The notes under the pieces are model-generated. The model was not told the origin of the DNA. It saw only the letters and a program-made list of their open reading frames with translations, and made no database searches. This document shows, piece after piece, positions 32,709 through 42,251 of a stretch of DNA of 64,000 nucleotides (the first letter of the stretch is position 1; every line of letters begins with the position of its first letter). The translations under genes and the position numbers were made by a program. The stretch comes from ZC4RG17 sp036259475 (GTDB lineage: Bacteria; Actinomycetota; Acidimicrobiia; Spongiisociales; ZC4RG35): the NCBI GenBank assembly GCA_036259475.1, contig DATABS010000035.1:1-64000 (forward strand), read 5' to 3'.

Positions 32709-33685
32709 CAGGACTCCAGTGTCTGGCGGGCAGCGGCCAGGATACGTTCGGTGCCGGGGAGGTACTGTGACTCGGAGCGCTTGAGGGGGAAGACACTGTC
32801 CCAACCAGTGACCCGACGGACCGGCGCCCGCAACGAGTAGAGGCAACGCTCGGCGACCGTGGCGGCGACCTCGGCCCCGAACCCGACGGTGCGGGGCGCC
32901 TCGTGGACGATGACCACCCGACCGGTCTTGTCCACCGAGCGCACCACAGAGTCGGCATCGAAGGGCACCAGGCTACGGAGATCGACGACCTCGACCGAGA
33001 CTCCGTCGCTTTCGAGTGTGTCGGCCGCGGCCCGGACCTCCGTGATCATCGCGCCCCAGGTGACCAGCGTGAGATCGCGCCCCGCTCGTTCCAGGCGGGC
33101 GGGGCCGATCGGCACTTCGTACCAGCCTTCGGGGACCTCCTCCTTGACAGAGCGGTAGAGCCGGATGGGCTCACAGAAGACGACAGGGTCGGGATCGGCG
33201 ATCGCCGCCAGGAGCAGTCCTTTGGCGTCGTAGGGAGTGGAGGGGACTACCACCTTGATTCCCGGCGTGTGGGCGTAGATCGCCTCGGCCGACTCGGAGT
33301 GGTGTTCGGCCGCGCCGATGCCTCCTCCATAGGGGATGCGGATCACCATCGGCGCGCTGAAACGGTGTTGGGACCGGTTGCGAATTCTTCCGACGTGGCT
33401 GATCACCTGATCGAAGGCGGGATAGGAAAAGCCCATGAACTGCAACTCGGTGACGGGTCGCATCCCGCCGACTGCCAGTCCGAATCCCACGCCGACGATC
33501 GCCGACTCCGCCACGGGAGTGTCGACCACCCGCTCGGCGCCGTGCTTCTCGAGTAGTCCGTCGGTGATGCGGAACACGCCTCCCGTACGGCCGACGTCCT
33601 CGCCGAGGAGCATGACGGTGGAATCCTTCCCCATTGCGACGTCGAGGGCGTCGTTCAAGGCACGGGCCATGGTCAGAACGGTCAC
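32708..33685 (-). CDS. 2-oxoacid dehydrogenase E1 component, beta subunit
   Basis: A 325-residue transketolase-type beta subunit: MLLGEDVGRTGGVFRITDGL, VDTPVAESAIVGVGFGLAV, RIPYGGGIGAAEHHSES and EVVDLRSLVPFD. It pairs with the alpha subunit to bind thiamine diphosphate and decarboxylate a 2-oxoacid. Start and stop overlap both neighbours by a few bases, implying translational coupling in the E1-alpha, E1-beta, E2 operon. Confidence 0.94.
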   Translation of the reverse strand: MTVLTMARALNDALDVAMGKDSTVMLLGEDVGRTGGVFRITDGLLEKHGAERVVDTPVAESAIVGVGFGLAVGGMRPVTELQFMGFSYPAFDQVISHVGRIRNRSQHRFSAPMVIRIPYGGGIGAAEHHSESAEAIYAHTPGIKVVVPSTPYDAKGLLLAAIADPDPVVFCEPIRLYRSVKEEVPEGWYEVPIGPARLERAGRDLTLVTWGAMITEVRAAADTLESDGVSVEVVDLRSLVPFDADSVVRSVDKTGRVVIVHEAPRTVGFGAEVAATVAERCLYSLRAPVRRVTGWDSVFPLKRSESQYLPGTERILAAARQTLES

Positions 33686-34710
33686 CGCAGACTCTCCACC
33701 AACTCGGCCCGCTGCCGTTCGAGATGGGGAGGCAGATTATCGAACATCGAGTCGAGGATCTCGCCGGGACCCAGCGGCGGCATTCCCTCGGCCAGTTCGA
33801 CCGCCCGCTCGATCTCGCTGGTCGCTTCAGACTCGATGGCCGCTTGCCACTCCTCGTCCCAGGCGTCCCGCTCGGAAAGGTAGATCCTCAGGCGTTCCAG
33901 AGGGTCGCGTCGCAGCCATTCGGCGTTCTCGGCGTCCTGGCGGTAGCGGGTCGGGTCGTCGCTCGTCGTATGCGGCCCGAGGCGGTAGGTCACGGCCTCC
34001 ACGAGAGTGGGGCCGCCCCCCGTTCGGGCCCGGTCGGCCGCCTCCCTCACCGTCTCGTACACCGAGAAGAGATCGTTGCCGTCGACCTGGACGCCGGGCA
34101 TGCCGTAGCCGATGGCCTTCTCGGCGATCGTCTCCGAGCGGGTCTGACGGTCCCTGGGGAGGGAGATGGCGTAGCCGTTGTTCTGGCACAGGAACACACA
34201 GCCGATGTCATACACCGCCGCGAAGTTCATCGCTTCGTGAAAGTCGCCCTCCGAAGTGGCCCCATCACCGAAGGAGGTGAGGGCGATACGGCCGCTTTCC
34301 GCCAGCTTCTCGGCCCAGGCCAGGCCGACGGCGTGCACCATGTGACCGCCGACCGTGATCGACGGCGGCATGACCGGGACGTGCTCGGGTGGGGAGCCGC
34401 CCCGTTCGTCGCCGGTTCGTCCGGCGAAGAGCAATTCCCACGGATAGCCCTGGGCCCACATCAGCGCCGCGTCTCGGTAGGTGGCCACGACCCAGTCGTT
34501 GGGCTCCAACGCGGCAGCCGCTCCGATCTGGGCGGCCTCCTGACCCTCAAAAGGGGCGTAGGTCGCCAGCCTTCCTTGTCTCTGGAGGGCCATGCCCTTG
34601 CGGTCGTAGGTGCGGGCGAACACCATGGCCCGGTAGAGACGCCGGGTGAGTTGGAGGTCGAACGGCGGGCTGCCCTCCAACCCTCCGCTGGGGGTCAGCC
34701 GCTGACGCAC
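33682..34710 (-). CDS. 2-oxoacid dehydrogenase E1 component, alpha subunit
   Basis: A 342-residue thiamine-diphosphate-binding subunit. The GDGATSEGDFHEAMNFAAVY segment and the following CQNNGYAIS form the ThDP motif. YRLGPHTTSDDPTRYR is the phosphorylation-loop region of the branched-chain E1-alpha family. It is the first gene of the E1-alpha, E1-beta, E2 operon. The substrate is probably branched-chain 2-oxoacids, though pyruvate cannot be excluded. Confidence 0.93.
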   Translation of the reverse strand: MRQRLTPSGGLEGSPPFDLQLTRRLYRAMVFARTYDRKGMALQRQGRLATYAPFEGQEAAQIGAAAALEPNDWVVATYRDAALMWAQGYPWELLFAGRTGDERGGSPPEHVPVMPPSITVGGHMVHAVGLAWAEKLAESGRIALTSFGDGATSEGDFHEAMNFAAVYDIGCVFLCQNNGYAISLPRDRQTRSETIAEKAIGYGMPGVQVDGNDLFSVYETVREAADRARTGGGPTLVEAVTYRLGPHTTSDDPTRYRQDAENAEWLRRDPLERLRIYLSERDAWDEEWQAAIESEATSEIERAVELAEGMPPLGPGEILDSMFDNLPPHLERQRAELVESLR

Positions 34711-34765
34711 GTCATCACCTCGGTATCACTTTCGCTCGCCACCCGTTGCCCCGAGAGTAGACCGA

Positions 34766-37042
34766 TCAGGCTTCCACGGTTTCGCCTGCCAACAGCTCCT
34801 CGAGCTCAGTTTCGGTCATCAGAACGTCACGTGCCTTGGAGCCGTGGGAGGGGCCCACGATCCCCCGGTTCTCGAGGATGTCCATGATCCTGCCCGCCCT
34901 GGCGAATCCCACCCGCAGCTTGCGTTGGAGCATGGACGTGGAGCCGAGCTGAGAGCGAACGATCTCTTCCATCGCCCGCCGGATCAACTCCTCGTCCTCG
35001 TCCTCTTCTTCCGCCGCCTTGGCGGCGGCGGCCTCGGCGACGGCTTGCAGGACTTCTTTTTCCCGGTATTCCGCCTCACGCTGCGTCTTGACCCACTCGA
35101 CCACCGCGTGAACCTCTTCCTCCGACACCCAGGCGCCCTGGATGCGTTGTGGACGAGGCTCCTTGGCGGTGATCACCAGCATGTCTCCCATGCCGACCAG
35201 CTTCTCCGCTCCGGCCCCGTCGATGATGACCCGACTGTCGGTCTGAGACGCAACCGAGAACGCCAGGCGGGAAGGGACGTTTGCCTTGATCACGCCGGTG
35301 ATGACGTCGACGGAAGGGCGCTGTGTGGCGATGACGAGGTGGATGCCTACCGCCCGGGCCATCTGGGCGATGCGCACGATGGCCTCCTCCACCTCCCGGC
35401 CGGCCACCATCATCAGATCGTTGAGCTCGTCGACGATCACCACCACATAGGGGAAGCGGTCGAATCCCTCGGGGTCGAGCTTGCCGGCGTCGAGCTTCTG
35501 GCGGTAGCCGATGATGTCCCGGACCTTGGCGTCGGCCAGCAGGTCGTAGCGACGGTCCATCTCGGCCACCGCCCACTTCAGGGCGTCCGCCGCCTTCTTG
35601 GGGTTGGTGATGACCCGGGTGAGCAGGTGGGGCACGCCGTTGTACTGGCCGAGTTCGACCCGCTTCGGGTCGACCATGATCACTCGCACATCGTCAGGAG
35701 TGGTGCGCATGAGCAGGGACGTGACGATCGAGTTGATGCACGAGGACTTACCAGCCCCTGTTGCCCCGGCGATGAGGACGTGAGGCAGCTCGGAGAGATT
35801 GAGCATCTTTCCCCGTCCCGAGATGTCCATGCCGAGGCCGATGGCGAGGGGATGGGGCTCACGGGCCGCTTCGTCCGAGCGGAGGATGTCGCCCAGTGTC
35901 ACCATCCGCCGGCTCCGGTTCGGCACCTCGACCCCGATCGCCGACTTGCCGGGTATCGGCACCAGCAGCCGCACATCCGGGGTGGCGAGGGCGTAGGCGA
36001 TGTCATGCGACAGGTTCGACACCTTGTTCACCTTGACGCCGGGCGCCAGTTCGATCTCGAAGCGCGTAACGGTGGGTCCTGGCACGATCTTGGTCAGAGT
36101 TGCCTCGACCCCATGCTGGTGGAGGGTTTCCTCGAGCTCTCGGGCGGTCTCTTCCAGCAGGCGCTTGTTGTGGTCGACCCCGCCGCCGATGCCGAGGAGA
36201 TCGATGGGAGGCAGTCTGTAACCCGAGGGGGTGTCGGCTCCCTTCATCACCGGAGTGGACAGCTTTTTCTTGGGCTTTTCCTCCGTCGGGGGCGGCTCGA
36301 CCTCGGCGGTCCGGAGCGGTGGAGCCGCCTCGACGACGGTCGGTGCGGGACGGCGACGGGCGGCGTGGCGGCCACTGGCAGGAGACTCCGTCGGGCCTCG
36401 ACGGATGTCGGAGATGAATCGACGCAACTGTCGCATCAGATCTCCTAGGCCGCTCACGAATTCGGAGACCGATGTGCGGGTCATCACGAGTACCCCCATC
36501 CCAACCACCGCGGCGAGCACGACGAACGCTCCCCAGATGCCGAGGATGCGCCGCAGCGGAAAGGCGATCAACGCCCCGGCCACTCCCCCGCGCTGTTCGA
36601 CCAGCGAGAGGTCGTCGGCGAGGGAAACGGTTCCGGTGAGGAGATGGAACAAGGCCACGGTGCCGATGAAGGCGGTGATCGAGCCGCTGACCAGGCGGCC
36701 GGCGCCCTCCCTGGGCTTGCCGCTGATCAGGGCCCAACCCACACCGACGAGGGCGGCGGGTACGACGAAGCGCCAGACGCCGAAAAGGAGGCGCGAGCCA
36801 GCTTCGAGGCCCCGGCCTACCGGCCCGGCCTGGCCGGTGAAGCCGAGGACGACCAGGATGGCGAAGACGATGAGGACGACCCCCCACACGTCGTCGGCCT
36901 GGCGTCCGAGGACGGATCGCAGGCCGTCACGGAGCGCCGCCAGCGAGGGGGTCCGCGATCGTCTGCGCAATGCAGTCTTTTTCTTGGGTGCCACCCGTTT
37001 CCGCCCGTTTGCCCCCCGGCGGGTGGTTGTCCGGGATGGCAT
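34766..37042 (-). CDS. ftsK: DNA translocase FtsK/SpoIIIE
   Basis: A 758-residue septal DNA pump. A basic N-terminus precedes about four membrane helices (residues 50-175). A Pro/Arg linker, the alpha-beta motor (IGKSAIGVEVPNRSRR, Walker A IAGATGAGKSS, Walker B VVIVDELNDLMM) and a C-terminal gamma winged helix (LQRKLRVGFARAGRIMDILE) follow. FtsK pumps chromosome DNA at the septum during division and reads KOPS with gamma. The linker is short, as in SpoIIIE-type proteins. Confidence 0.96.
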   Translation of the reverse strand: MPSRTTTRRGANGRKRVAPKKKTALRRRSRTPSLAALRDGLRSVLGRQADDVWGVVLIVFAILVVLGFTGQAGPVGRGLEAGSRLLFGVWRFVVPAALVGVGWALISGKPREGAGRLVSGSITAFIGTVALFHLLTGTVSLADDLSLVEQRGGVAGALIAFPLRRILGIWGAFVVLAAVVGMGVLVMTRTSVSEFVSGLGDLMRQLRRFISDIRRGPTESPASGRHAARRRPAPTVVEAAPPLRTAEVEPPPTEEKPKKKLSTPVMKGADTPSGYRLPPIDLLGIGGGVDHNKRLLEETARELEETLHQHGVEATLTKIVPGPTVTRFEIELAPGVKVNKVSNLSHDIAYALATPDVRLLVPIPGKSAIGVEVPNRSRRMVTLGDILRSDEAAREPHPLAIGLGMDISGRGKMLNLSELPHVLIAGATGAGKSSCINSIVTSLLMRTTPDDVRVIMVDPKRVELGQYNGVPHLLTRVITNPKKAADALKWAVAEMDRRYDLLADAKVRDIIGYRQKLDAGKLDPEGFDRFPYVVVIVDELNDLMMVAGREVEEAIVRIAQMARAVGIHLVIATQRPSVDVITGVIKANVPSRLAFSVASQTDSRVIIDGAGAEKLVGMGDMLVITAKEPRPQRIQGAWVSEEEVHAVVEWVKTQREAEYREKEVLQAVAEAAAAKAAEEEDEDEELIRRAMEEIVRSQLGSTSMLQRKLRVGFARAGRIMDILENRGIVGPSHGSKARDVLMTETELEELLAGETVEA

Positions 37043-37094
37043 GGAGGACGCACGTTAGTGCGGGGTGGTCACTCCGCCAATGACCGCCGAGCCG

Positions 37095-37508
37095 TCACAT
37101 GGCCGACCGGATCGTCCTCTGGGCGACGTCGCGGATCCCCAGGCCGACGAGGATGAAGATGAGCCCCATGGCGATGGCCATGGCTGCCACACCGAAGGCG
37201 ACGACCGAGGTGAACAACGACGCCTGGAGGAAAGACGAGTTCATCGCCACTTCACGCAGCGGATCCTCGCGATCGAGCTCGGCGTAGGTGAGACCGCCGG
37301 TCGATTCCAGCGTGTGCTTTTGGATCACCTGGGCCTGGCAATACGCCGTGAACGGATCGACCACCTGGCGGCCGGGGAGACAGGCGTCCTCCGGTGTCAC
37401 GATGTCCTGATCGGCCAGCGTGTCGCTGACTACGAACCACGTGGCGCCTCCGCCTCCGACCAACAAGATCCCCAAGATGATGGCGCCTATCGAGGCTGCC
37501 TTTCTCAT
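37095..37508 (-). CDS. Small two-helix membrane protein, function unknown
   Basis: A 137-residue protein with an N-terminal membrane helix (IGAIILGILLVGGGGATWFVV), an extracytoplasmic loop of about 70 residues with two cysteines (EDACLPG and AYCQAQ, a likely disulfide), and a second helix (VVAFGVAAMAIAMGLIFILVG). GGAAGG precedes the start. Similar proteins are frequent in actinobacteria without known function. It sits between rnj and ftsK on the same strand. Confidence 0.75.
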   Translation of the reverse strand: MRKAASIGAIILGILLVGGGGATWFVVSDTLADQDIVTPEDACLPGRQVVDPFTAYCQAQVIQKHTLESTGGLTYAELDREDPLREVAMNSSFLQASLFTSVVAFGVAAMAIAMGLIFILVGLGIRDVAQRTIRSAM

Positions 37509-37608
37509 GCCGGTCCTTCCCTAGAGAGCTTCGACGTAACCGTATCCGGCGGCGGTGCCTGTGGGTTCCGCGGGGTGAACCGTGGGCTGGAGGCGCAAGA
37601 ACGCAGCG

Positions 37609-37716
37609 CCGGTATGCGGGGTTTAGAACCCTGGGTTCGAGCCACCGACCCAGACGAGCGAACGGTGGGCTGGAGACACCGGTATGCGGGGTGTGGAACC
37701 CTGGGTTCGAGCCACC
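37609..37716 (+). repeat. Imperfect direct repeat, two 38-base units 70 bases apart
   Basis: Units at 37609-37646 and 37679-37716 share CCGGTATGCGGGGT and GGGTTCGAGCCACC and differ at two positions in between. TGGGCTGGAG precedes each. They lie between the rnj 3' end and the small membrane protein gene. No tRNA fold, coding frame or known element was recognised. Confidence 0.7.
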
Positions 37717-37736
37717 AAGCCCCCGGCGAGACAGTC

Positions 37737-39371
37737 TCAGAGCTGGAACACCACCGGGATGATCACCGGCTTGCGCGACACCTCCTGGCGGATGAGCCGA
37801 GCCGTCGCCTGACGGACGAGCCGTTGAATCCCAGAGATCGAGTCTTCGGCGTTGTCGATCCCGTCGGCGATCGCACTGCGGATGGCCTCGGCCGCCTTGC
37901 CCAACACCAGCTCGGGGTCGTCCATCAGACCGTGGCTGTCGAGATCCGGCCCGTAGACGATGTTGGCCTCCCGGTCGATCCCGACGGTAACCACCACGAC
38001 ACCCTCGTCGGCTAGATGGCTTCGGTCCCGCAGCACGCCGGTCTGGACGTCGCCGTAGCTGGCGCCGTCGAGATAGACATACCCCGCCGGAACGGCCCGT
38101 CTCAGCACCTTGGTCGAGGCGCCGTCGATGATGACCTTGTCACCATCCTCGAGAACGTCGACCTCGGGGACGCCCCTCGCCCGGGCGAGCTCGGCGTGGG
38201 CGTGGAGGTGGCGGTACTCGCCGTGGACCGGCACGAACGCCTGCGGCCTGACGACGTTGAGGAAGGTGAGCAGCTCCTCCCGGGCGGCGTGGCCGGAAAC
38301 GTGCACGGACGCATTGCTGCCATGGATCACCCGGGCGCCCTGTCGGAGAAGGTGGTTGATCACTTTCGACACCGCTGTCTCGTTGCCCGGGATCGGCTTG
38401 GCCGAGATCAGAATCGTGTCGTTCTCGGTGACCTCGACGAACTTGTGCCGTCCGCGGGACATCAGAGACAGGGCGGCGAACGGCTCGCCCTGGCTGCCGG
38501 TCGTGATGAGAAGCTGCCGCTCGGGAGGAAGCTCCAGCAGGTCGCGGATGTCGACCATTCGATCCTGAGGCAGATCGAGGTAGCCGTGCTCGTGGGCCGC
38601 GGTCGTGTATCGATGCATCGAACGGCCGAAGAAGGCGATCGTCCGCCCGGCGGCGATGCCGGCGTCGACGATCTGTTGAACCCGATGGACGTGCGACGAG
38701 AAGCAGGCGGCGATCACGCGGCCGGGGGCATCACGCACCACGTTGGCGATGGGATCCCTGAGTGACGACTCGGACGGGACGAAACCCGGCAACTCGGCGT
38801 TGGTCGAATCCGACAGCAGAAGGCGCACACCCTGTCTGCCCAACTCGGCGAAGGACGGCAGATCGGTCGCCTCGCCGTCGATGGGTGTGGGATCGAGCTT
38901 GAAGTCTCCCGAATGGAGGATCAATCCCTCCGGCGTGTCGAAGGCGACGGCGGTCGCATCGGGGATCGAGTGGCTCACCCGGATCAGGCGGAAGCGGAAA
39001 GGACCGTGCTTGCGCCACTCCCCCGGTTCGACGGGATGCAGTTGCGGGGTGATACCCATCTCTTCGATCCGTCCCCGGGCGAACTCCAGAGCCAGTTTCG
39101 AGCCGTAGACCGGCACGTCGATGTCGCGCAGGAAGTAGGCCAGGGCTCCCATGTGGTCCTCGTGACCGTGCGTCAGGATGACGAAGTCGACGTCATCTCG
39201 GCGTTGCACGAGCCACGACCAGTCGGGGAAGACGAGGTCGACTCCGAGCATGTCCTCTTCAGGGAACATCAACCCGCAGTCGATGAGGCAGATGCGCCCG
39301 TCGATCTCGAGGGCGGCGCAATTGCGGCCGATCTCGCCCAGGCCGCCGAGGAACGTCACGGATACAGGCAT
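37737..39371 (-). CDS. rnj: Ribonuclease J
   Basis: A 544-residue metallo-beta-lactamase/beta-CASP ribonuclease from the ATG at 39371, which overlaps the dapA stop (TGATG). Metal ligands are in THGHEDHMGA (His68, His70, Asp72, His73). Other motifs are LHSGDFKLDPTPIDG, LLSDSTNAELPG and VPVHGEYRHLHAHAELA. RNase J combines 5' exonuclease and endonuclease activities in RNA maturation and decay. dapA-rnj is a common actinobacterial pair. The genome here also encodes RNase Y. Confidence 0.96.
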   Translation of the reverse strand: MPVSVTFLGGLGEIGRNCAALEIDGRICLIDCGLMFPEEDMLGVDLVFPDWSWLVQRRDDVDFVILTHGHEDHMGALAYFLRDIDVPVYGSKLALEFARGRIEEMGITPQLHPVEPGEWRKHGPFRFRLIRVSHSIPDATAVAFDTPEGLILHSGDFKLDPTPIDGEATDLPSFAELGRQGVRLLLSDSTNAELPGFVPSESSLRDPIANVVRDAPGRVIAACFSSHVHRVQQIVDAGIAAGRTIAFFGRSMHRYTTAAHEHGYLDLPQDRMVDIRDLLELPPERQLLITTGSQGEPFAALSLMSRGRHKFVEVTENDTILISAKPIPGNETAVSKVINHLLRQGARVIHGSNASVHVSGHAAREELLTFLNVVRPQAFVPVHGEYRHLHAHAELARARGVPEVDVLEDGDKVIIDGASTKVLRRAVPAGYVYLDGASYGDVQTGVLRDRSHLADEGVVVVTVGIDREANIVYGPDLDSHGLMDDPELVLGKAAEAIRSAIADGIDNAEDSISGIQRLVRQATARLIRQEVSRKPVIIPVVFQL

Positions 39372-40291
39372 CAGGTGGTGGCCGCGGTCACGTGCGGTCG
39401 AAGGCCCCTCATCGCCTGCTCGATCGCCGCCAACGTGGCGTCCGAAGCCGGCGTCAGAGGGAGGCGGGGATCGCCCACCGGCTCCCACAGCGCCGACATC
39501 GCCGACTTGACGGGTGAGGGGTTGGACTCGAGGAAGCATGCTTCGCACAGGGGAAGCAGGGCATGGTGCAGTCGTCGCGCCTCACCGAGATCGCCCTCGG
39601 CCGCCGCCGCGACCATGGCCGCCACTTCGTCTCCGGCCAGGTGGCTTATCACCGAGATCACCCCGACGGCGCCCACAGCCATCATCGGCAGCGTGTACGA
39701 GTCCTGGCCGGAGTAGACGACCAGGTCGGGCACTCGGGTCACCGTCCCGGAGGTGAAATCGACGTCCATCACGGCGTCCTTGGTGGCGAGGATCCGGGGA
39801 TGGCGGGCGAGGCGCTCGAGCGTTTCGATCTCGATCAGCCGACCGGTCCGGCCGGGGATGTTGTAGACCAGAACGGGCAGGTCGGTGGCATCGGCGATGG
39901 CCTCGAAATGGCGGGCCAGACCTTCCTGACCGGGTTTGGAGTAATAGGGCGTCACGGCCATCAGCCCGTCGACTCCGGCTTCGGCGGCGCGTTGGGACAG
40001 ATGGACCGATTCGGCGGTGTCATAGGTGCCGGTGCCGGCCAGAACCATCGTGTCCTTGTTCTCCACCGCTTCGACCACTGTGCGATACGTGGCGATCTTT
40101 TCCTTTTCCGACAGCGTCGGTGATTCGCCGGTGGTCCCGGTCACGACCAGGCCGTCCGAGCCGTGGTCGGACAGGAAACGGGCCAGGCGCCACACGCGCT
40201 CGTGGTCGACCTCCCCTTCGTCGGTGAATGGAGTGATCATGGCGGTGAGGACACGGCCGAACGGGATGATCATGGGATCGGAAGTGCTCAC
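39371..40291 (-). CDS. dapA: 4-hydroxy-tetrahydrodipicolinate synthase
   Basis: A 306-residue class I aldolase-fold enzyme condensing pyruvate with aspartate semialdehyde, the first committed step to DAP and lysine. The Schiff-base lysine is in RILATKDAVMD and the catalytic tyrosine in VLVYNIPGRTG. The substrate motif is GTTGESPTL. The GTG at 40291 has AGGG upstream; the ATG at 40273 is an alternative giving 300 residues. It is translationally coupled to rnj and pairs functionally with dapF earlier in the window. Confidence 0.95.
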   Translation of the reverse strand: MSTSDPMIIPFGRVLTAMITPFTDEGEVDHERVWRLARFLSDHGSDGLVVTGTTGESPTLSEKEKIATYRTVVEAVENKDTMVLAGTGTYDTAESVHLSQRAAEAGVDGLMAVTPYYSKPGQEGLARHFEAIADATDLPVLVYNIPGRTGRLIEIETLERLARHPRILATKDAVMDVDFTSGTVTRVPDLVVYSGQDSYTLPMMAVGAVGVISVISHLAGDEVAAMVAAAAEGDLGEARRLHHALLPLCEACFLESNPSPVKSAMSALWEPVGDPRLPLTPASDATLAAIEQAMRGLRPHVTAATT

Positions 40292-40409
40292 GAGCCCTAC
40301 GTTACTCGTGTCTCGGCAGGCACCCGATGACCGCCGTTCCGGATATAGGAGAGTTCCGACTCGGTAGTCGCCGCTGCCAAGCTGGGGCGCGTTCGCGAAC
40401 AGGAGAACC

Positions 40410-40916
40410 ATGGCCAAGCAATACGACAAAGCGCCTGATCTGACCATCGATCTGGAGACGAGTTATAGCGCCAAACTGGAGACCAACCAGGGAGACATAG
40501 TCATCGAGTTGGACGCCGCCCGCTCGCCGGTTGCCGTCAACAACTTCGTCCATCTGGCCCGTGACGGGTATTACGACGATGTCATATTCCATCGGGTCGT
40601 GCCGGGGTTCGTCATTCAAGGTGGGGATCCGACTGGAACCGGCCGGGGTGGGCCTGGGTACAAGTTCCGCGACGAGCTGGAGGGTGCGGGCGACTACAGC
40701 CGGGGCACTGTCGCCATGGCCAATGCCGGTCCCAACACGAACGGGAGCCAGTTCTTCATCTGCCTCGACGACGTTGGTCTGCCGCATTCCTACACGATCT
40801 TCGGGCAGGTCGCCGAGGGAATGGAGGCCGTCGACGCCATCGCCGGCCTGCCGCTGCAGGGTGAGAGGCCGACCGAGGACGCCGTCATCCAATCGGTGGA
40901 GATCACCGAGGCCTGA
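40410..40916 (+). CDS. Cyclophilin-type peptidyl-prolyl isomerase
   Basis: A 168-residue cytoplasmic cyclophilin without signal peptide. The active-site pattern is VIFHRVVPGFVIQGGDPTGT, GTVAMANAGPNTNGSQFFIC and HSYTIFGQVAEGM. It catalyses cis-trans isomerisation of Xaa-Pro bonds. AGGAG lies seven bases before the ATG. It diverges from dapA across 118 bases and converges with the M16 peptidase gene. Confidence 0.95.
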   Translation: MAKQYDKAPDLTIDLETSYSAKLETNQGDIVIELDAARSPVAVNNFVHLARDGYYDDVIFHRVVPGFVIQGGDPTGTGRGGPGYKFRDELEGAGDYSRGTVAMANAGPNTNGSQFFICLDDVGLPHSYTIFGQVAEGMEAVDAIAGLPLQGERPTEDAVIQSVEITEA

Positions 40917-40923
40917 GACGGAC

Positions 40924-42177
40924 TCAGCCGCTCACAAAGCGGTCGAGCTCGCCGTCTTCGAACGGACCCACCGCTCCCATCACCAGGGAGCCCGTCATGA
41001 CGTCGGCCGCCACCTCGCGGACATCGTCGAGTGTGACCGCCTCCAGACGGGCGAGACGCTCGTCCACGGTGTAGTGGGGAGCACCGGTCAGCTCGTCGCG
41101 CCCGAGCCGGACCATCCGGCTGTTGGCGTCTTCCAATGCCAGTGCCAGACCACCCCGCATGGCCCCCTTGGCCCGCTCGAGCTCCTCGGAGGTGATGCCC
41201 TCCTTGACGACCTTGTCCACCTCGATCCCGATCAGTTCGAGGGCTGTCTCGGTCTGGGCCGGCGTGGTGCCGACGTAGATCCCCCAGGCACCGGCATCGG
41301 CGTGGGCCATCCGGAAGCTGTATACGGCGTAGGCGAGGCCGCGTTGTTCCCGAATCTCGTCGAAGAGCCGCGACGACATGCCGCCGCCCAGAACGTGATG
41401 GAGCACCTGGAAGGCCCAGCGTCGCTCATCGGTACGGTCGATGCCGGCACCACCTATGACGAGATGGGCCTGTTCCGTTTCCCGGGAGACGATCCGCACA
41501 TGCGGCCGCGGTTCGGTCAGGGCGACGTCGTGGTCGATGGCGTCGCCCGACCAGTCGCCGAACTTCTCGGCGACGAGCTTCACGACCTCCTCGTGGTCGA
41601 CCGAGCCGGCCATCGCCACCACGGTCGAACCCGCCGTGTAGCGGCGGCCCCAGTAGCCGGAGATGTCGCCCGCCGTCATCGCCCGAATCGACTCCCGCGT
41701 TCCCAGCACGGGGCGCTCGAGCGGATGGCCTTCGAACACCGCCTGAGTGAACTGCTCGAAGGCGACGTCCGAAGGGTCGTCCTCGTTCATGTTGATCTCT
41801 TCGATGACCACTGAGCGTTCCGAGTCGATGTCCCGGTCGCGAAAGGCGGGTCGCTGGATCATCTCGGCCAGCACGCCCAGGCCGGTCGACAGGTCCTGGT
41901 CGAGCAACCGCGCCCAGAAACAGGTGTAGTCCTTGGAGGTGAAGGCGTTGGATTCGGCTCCGATGGAGTCGAACGTCTCGGCGATGGCGCGCGCCGACAT
42001 CGCTTCTGAGCCTTTGAACAGGAGATGTTCGAGGAAGTGGGAGGCACCGGCCTCGTTGGAGCGTTCGTCGCGAGTGCCGGTGTCTACCCAGCAGCCGACG
42101 GCCACCGAGCGAAGAGAGGGCATCTTCTCGGTGATCACGCGCAGGCCGTTGGGCAGAACGGTCAGGTCATAGTGCAT
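40924..42177 (-). CDS. M16-family (insulinase-type) zinc peptidase
   Basis: A 417-residue protein from the ATG at 42177 (MHYDLTVLPNGLRVI). The inverted zinc motif is HFLEH (His47, Glu50, His51), and the third ligand region is DIDSERSVVIEEINMNEDDP. The second half repeats the M16 fold and has GGGMSSRLFDEIREQRGLAY. Bacterial relatives act as processing peptidases. Its strand is opposite to the VWA gene, whose start lies 75 bases away. Confidence 0.92.
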   Translation of the reverse strand: MHYDLTVLPNGLRVITEKMPSLRSVAVGCWVDTGTRDERSNEAGASHFLEHLLFKGSEAMSARAIAETFDSIGAESNAFTSKDYTCFWARLLDQDLSTGLGVLAEMIQRPAFRDRDIDSERSVVIEEINMNEDDPSDVAFEQFTQAVFEGHPLERPVLGTRESIRAMTAGDISGYWGRRYTAGSTVVAMAGSVDHEEVVKLVAEKFGDWSGDAIDHDVALTEPRPHVRIVSRETEQAHLVIGGAGIDRTDERRWAFQVLHHVLGGGMSSRLFDEIREQRGLAYAVYSFRMAHADAGAWGIYVGTTPAQTETALELIGIEVDKVVKEGITSEELERAKGAMRGGLALALEDANSRMVRLGRDELTGAPHYTVDERLARLEAVTLDDVREVAADVMTGSLVMGAVGPFEDGELDRFVSG

Positions 42178-42251
42178 TTCCTTGATTGTACGGGGGGTGC
42201 CGCGAATGCCCACTCCTGACGGACTTGCCCGGTGTGGGATGATGGGAGGCT

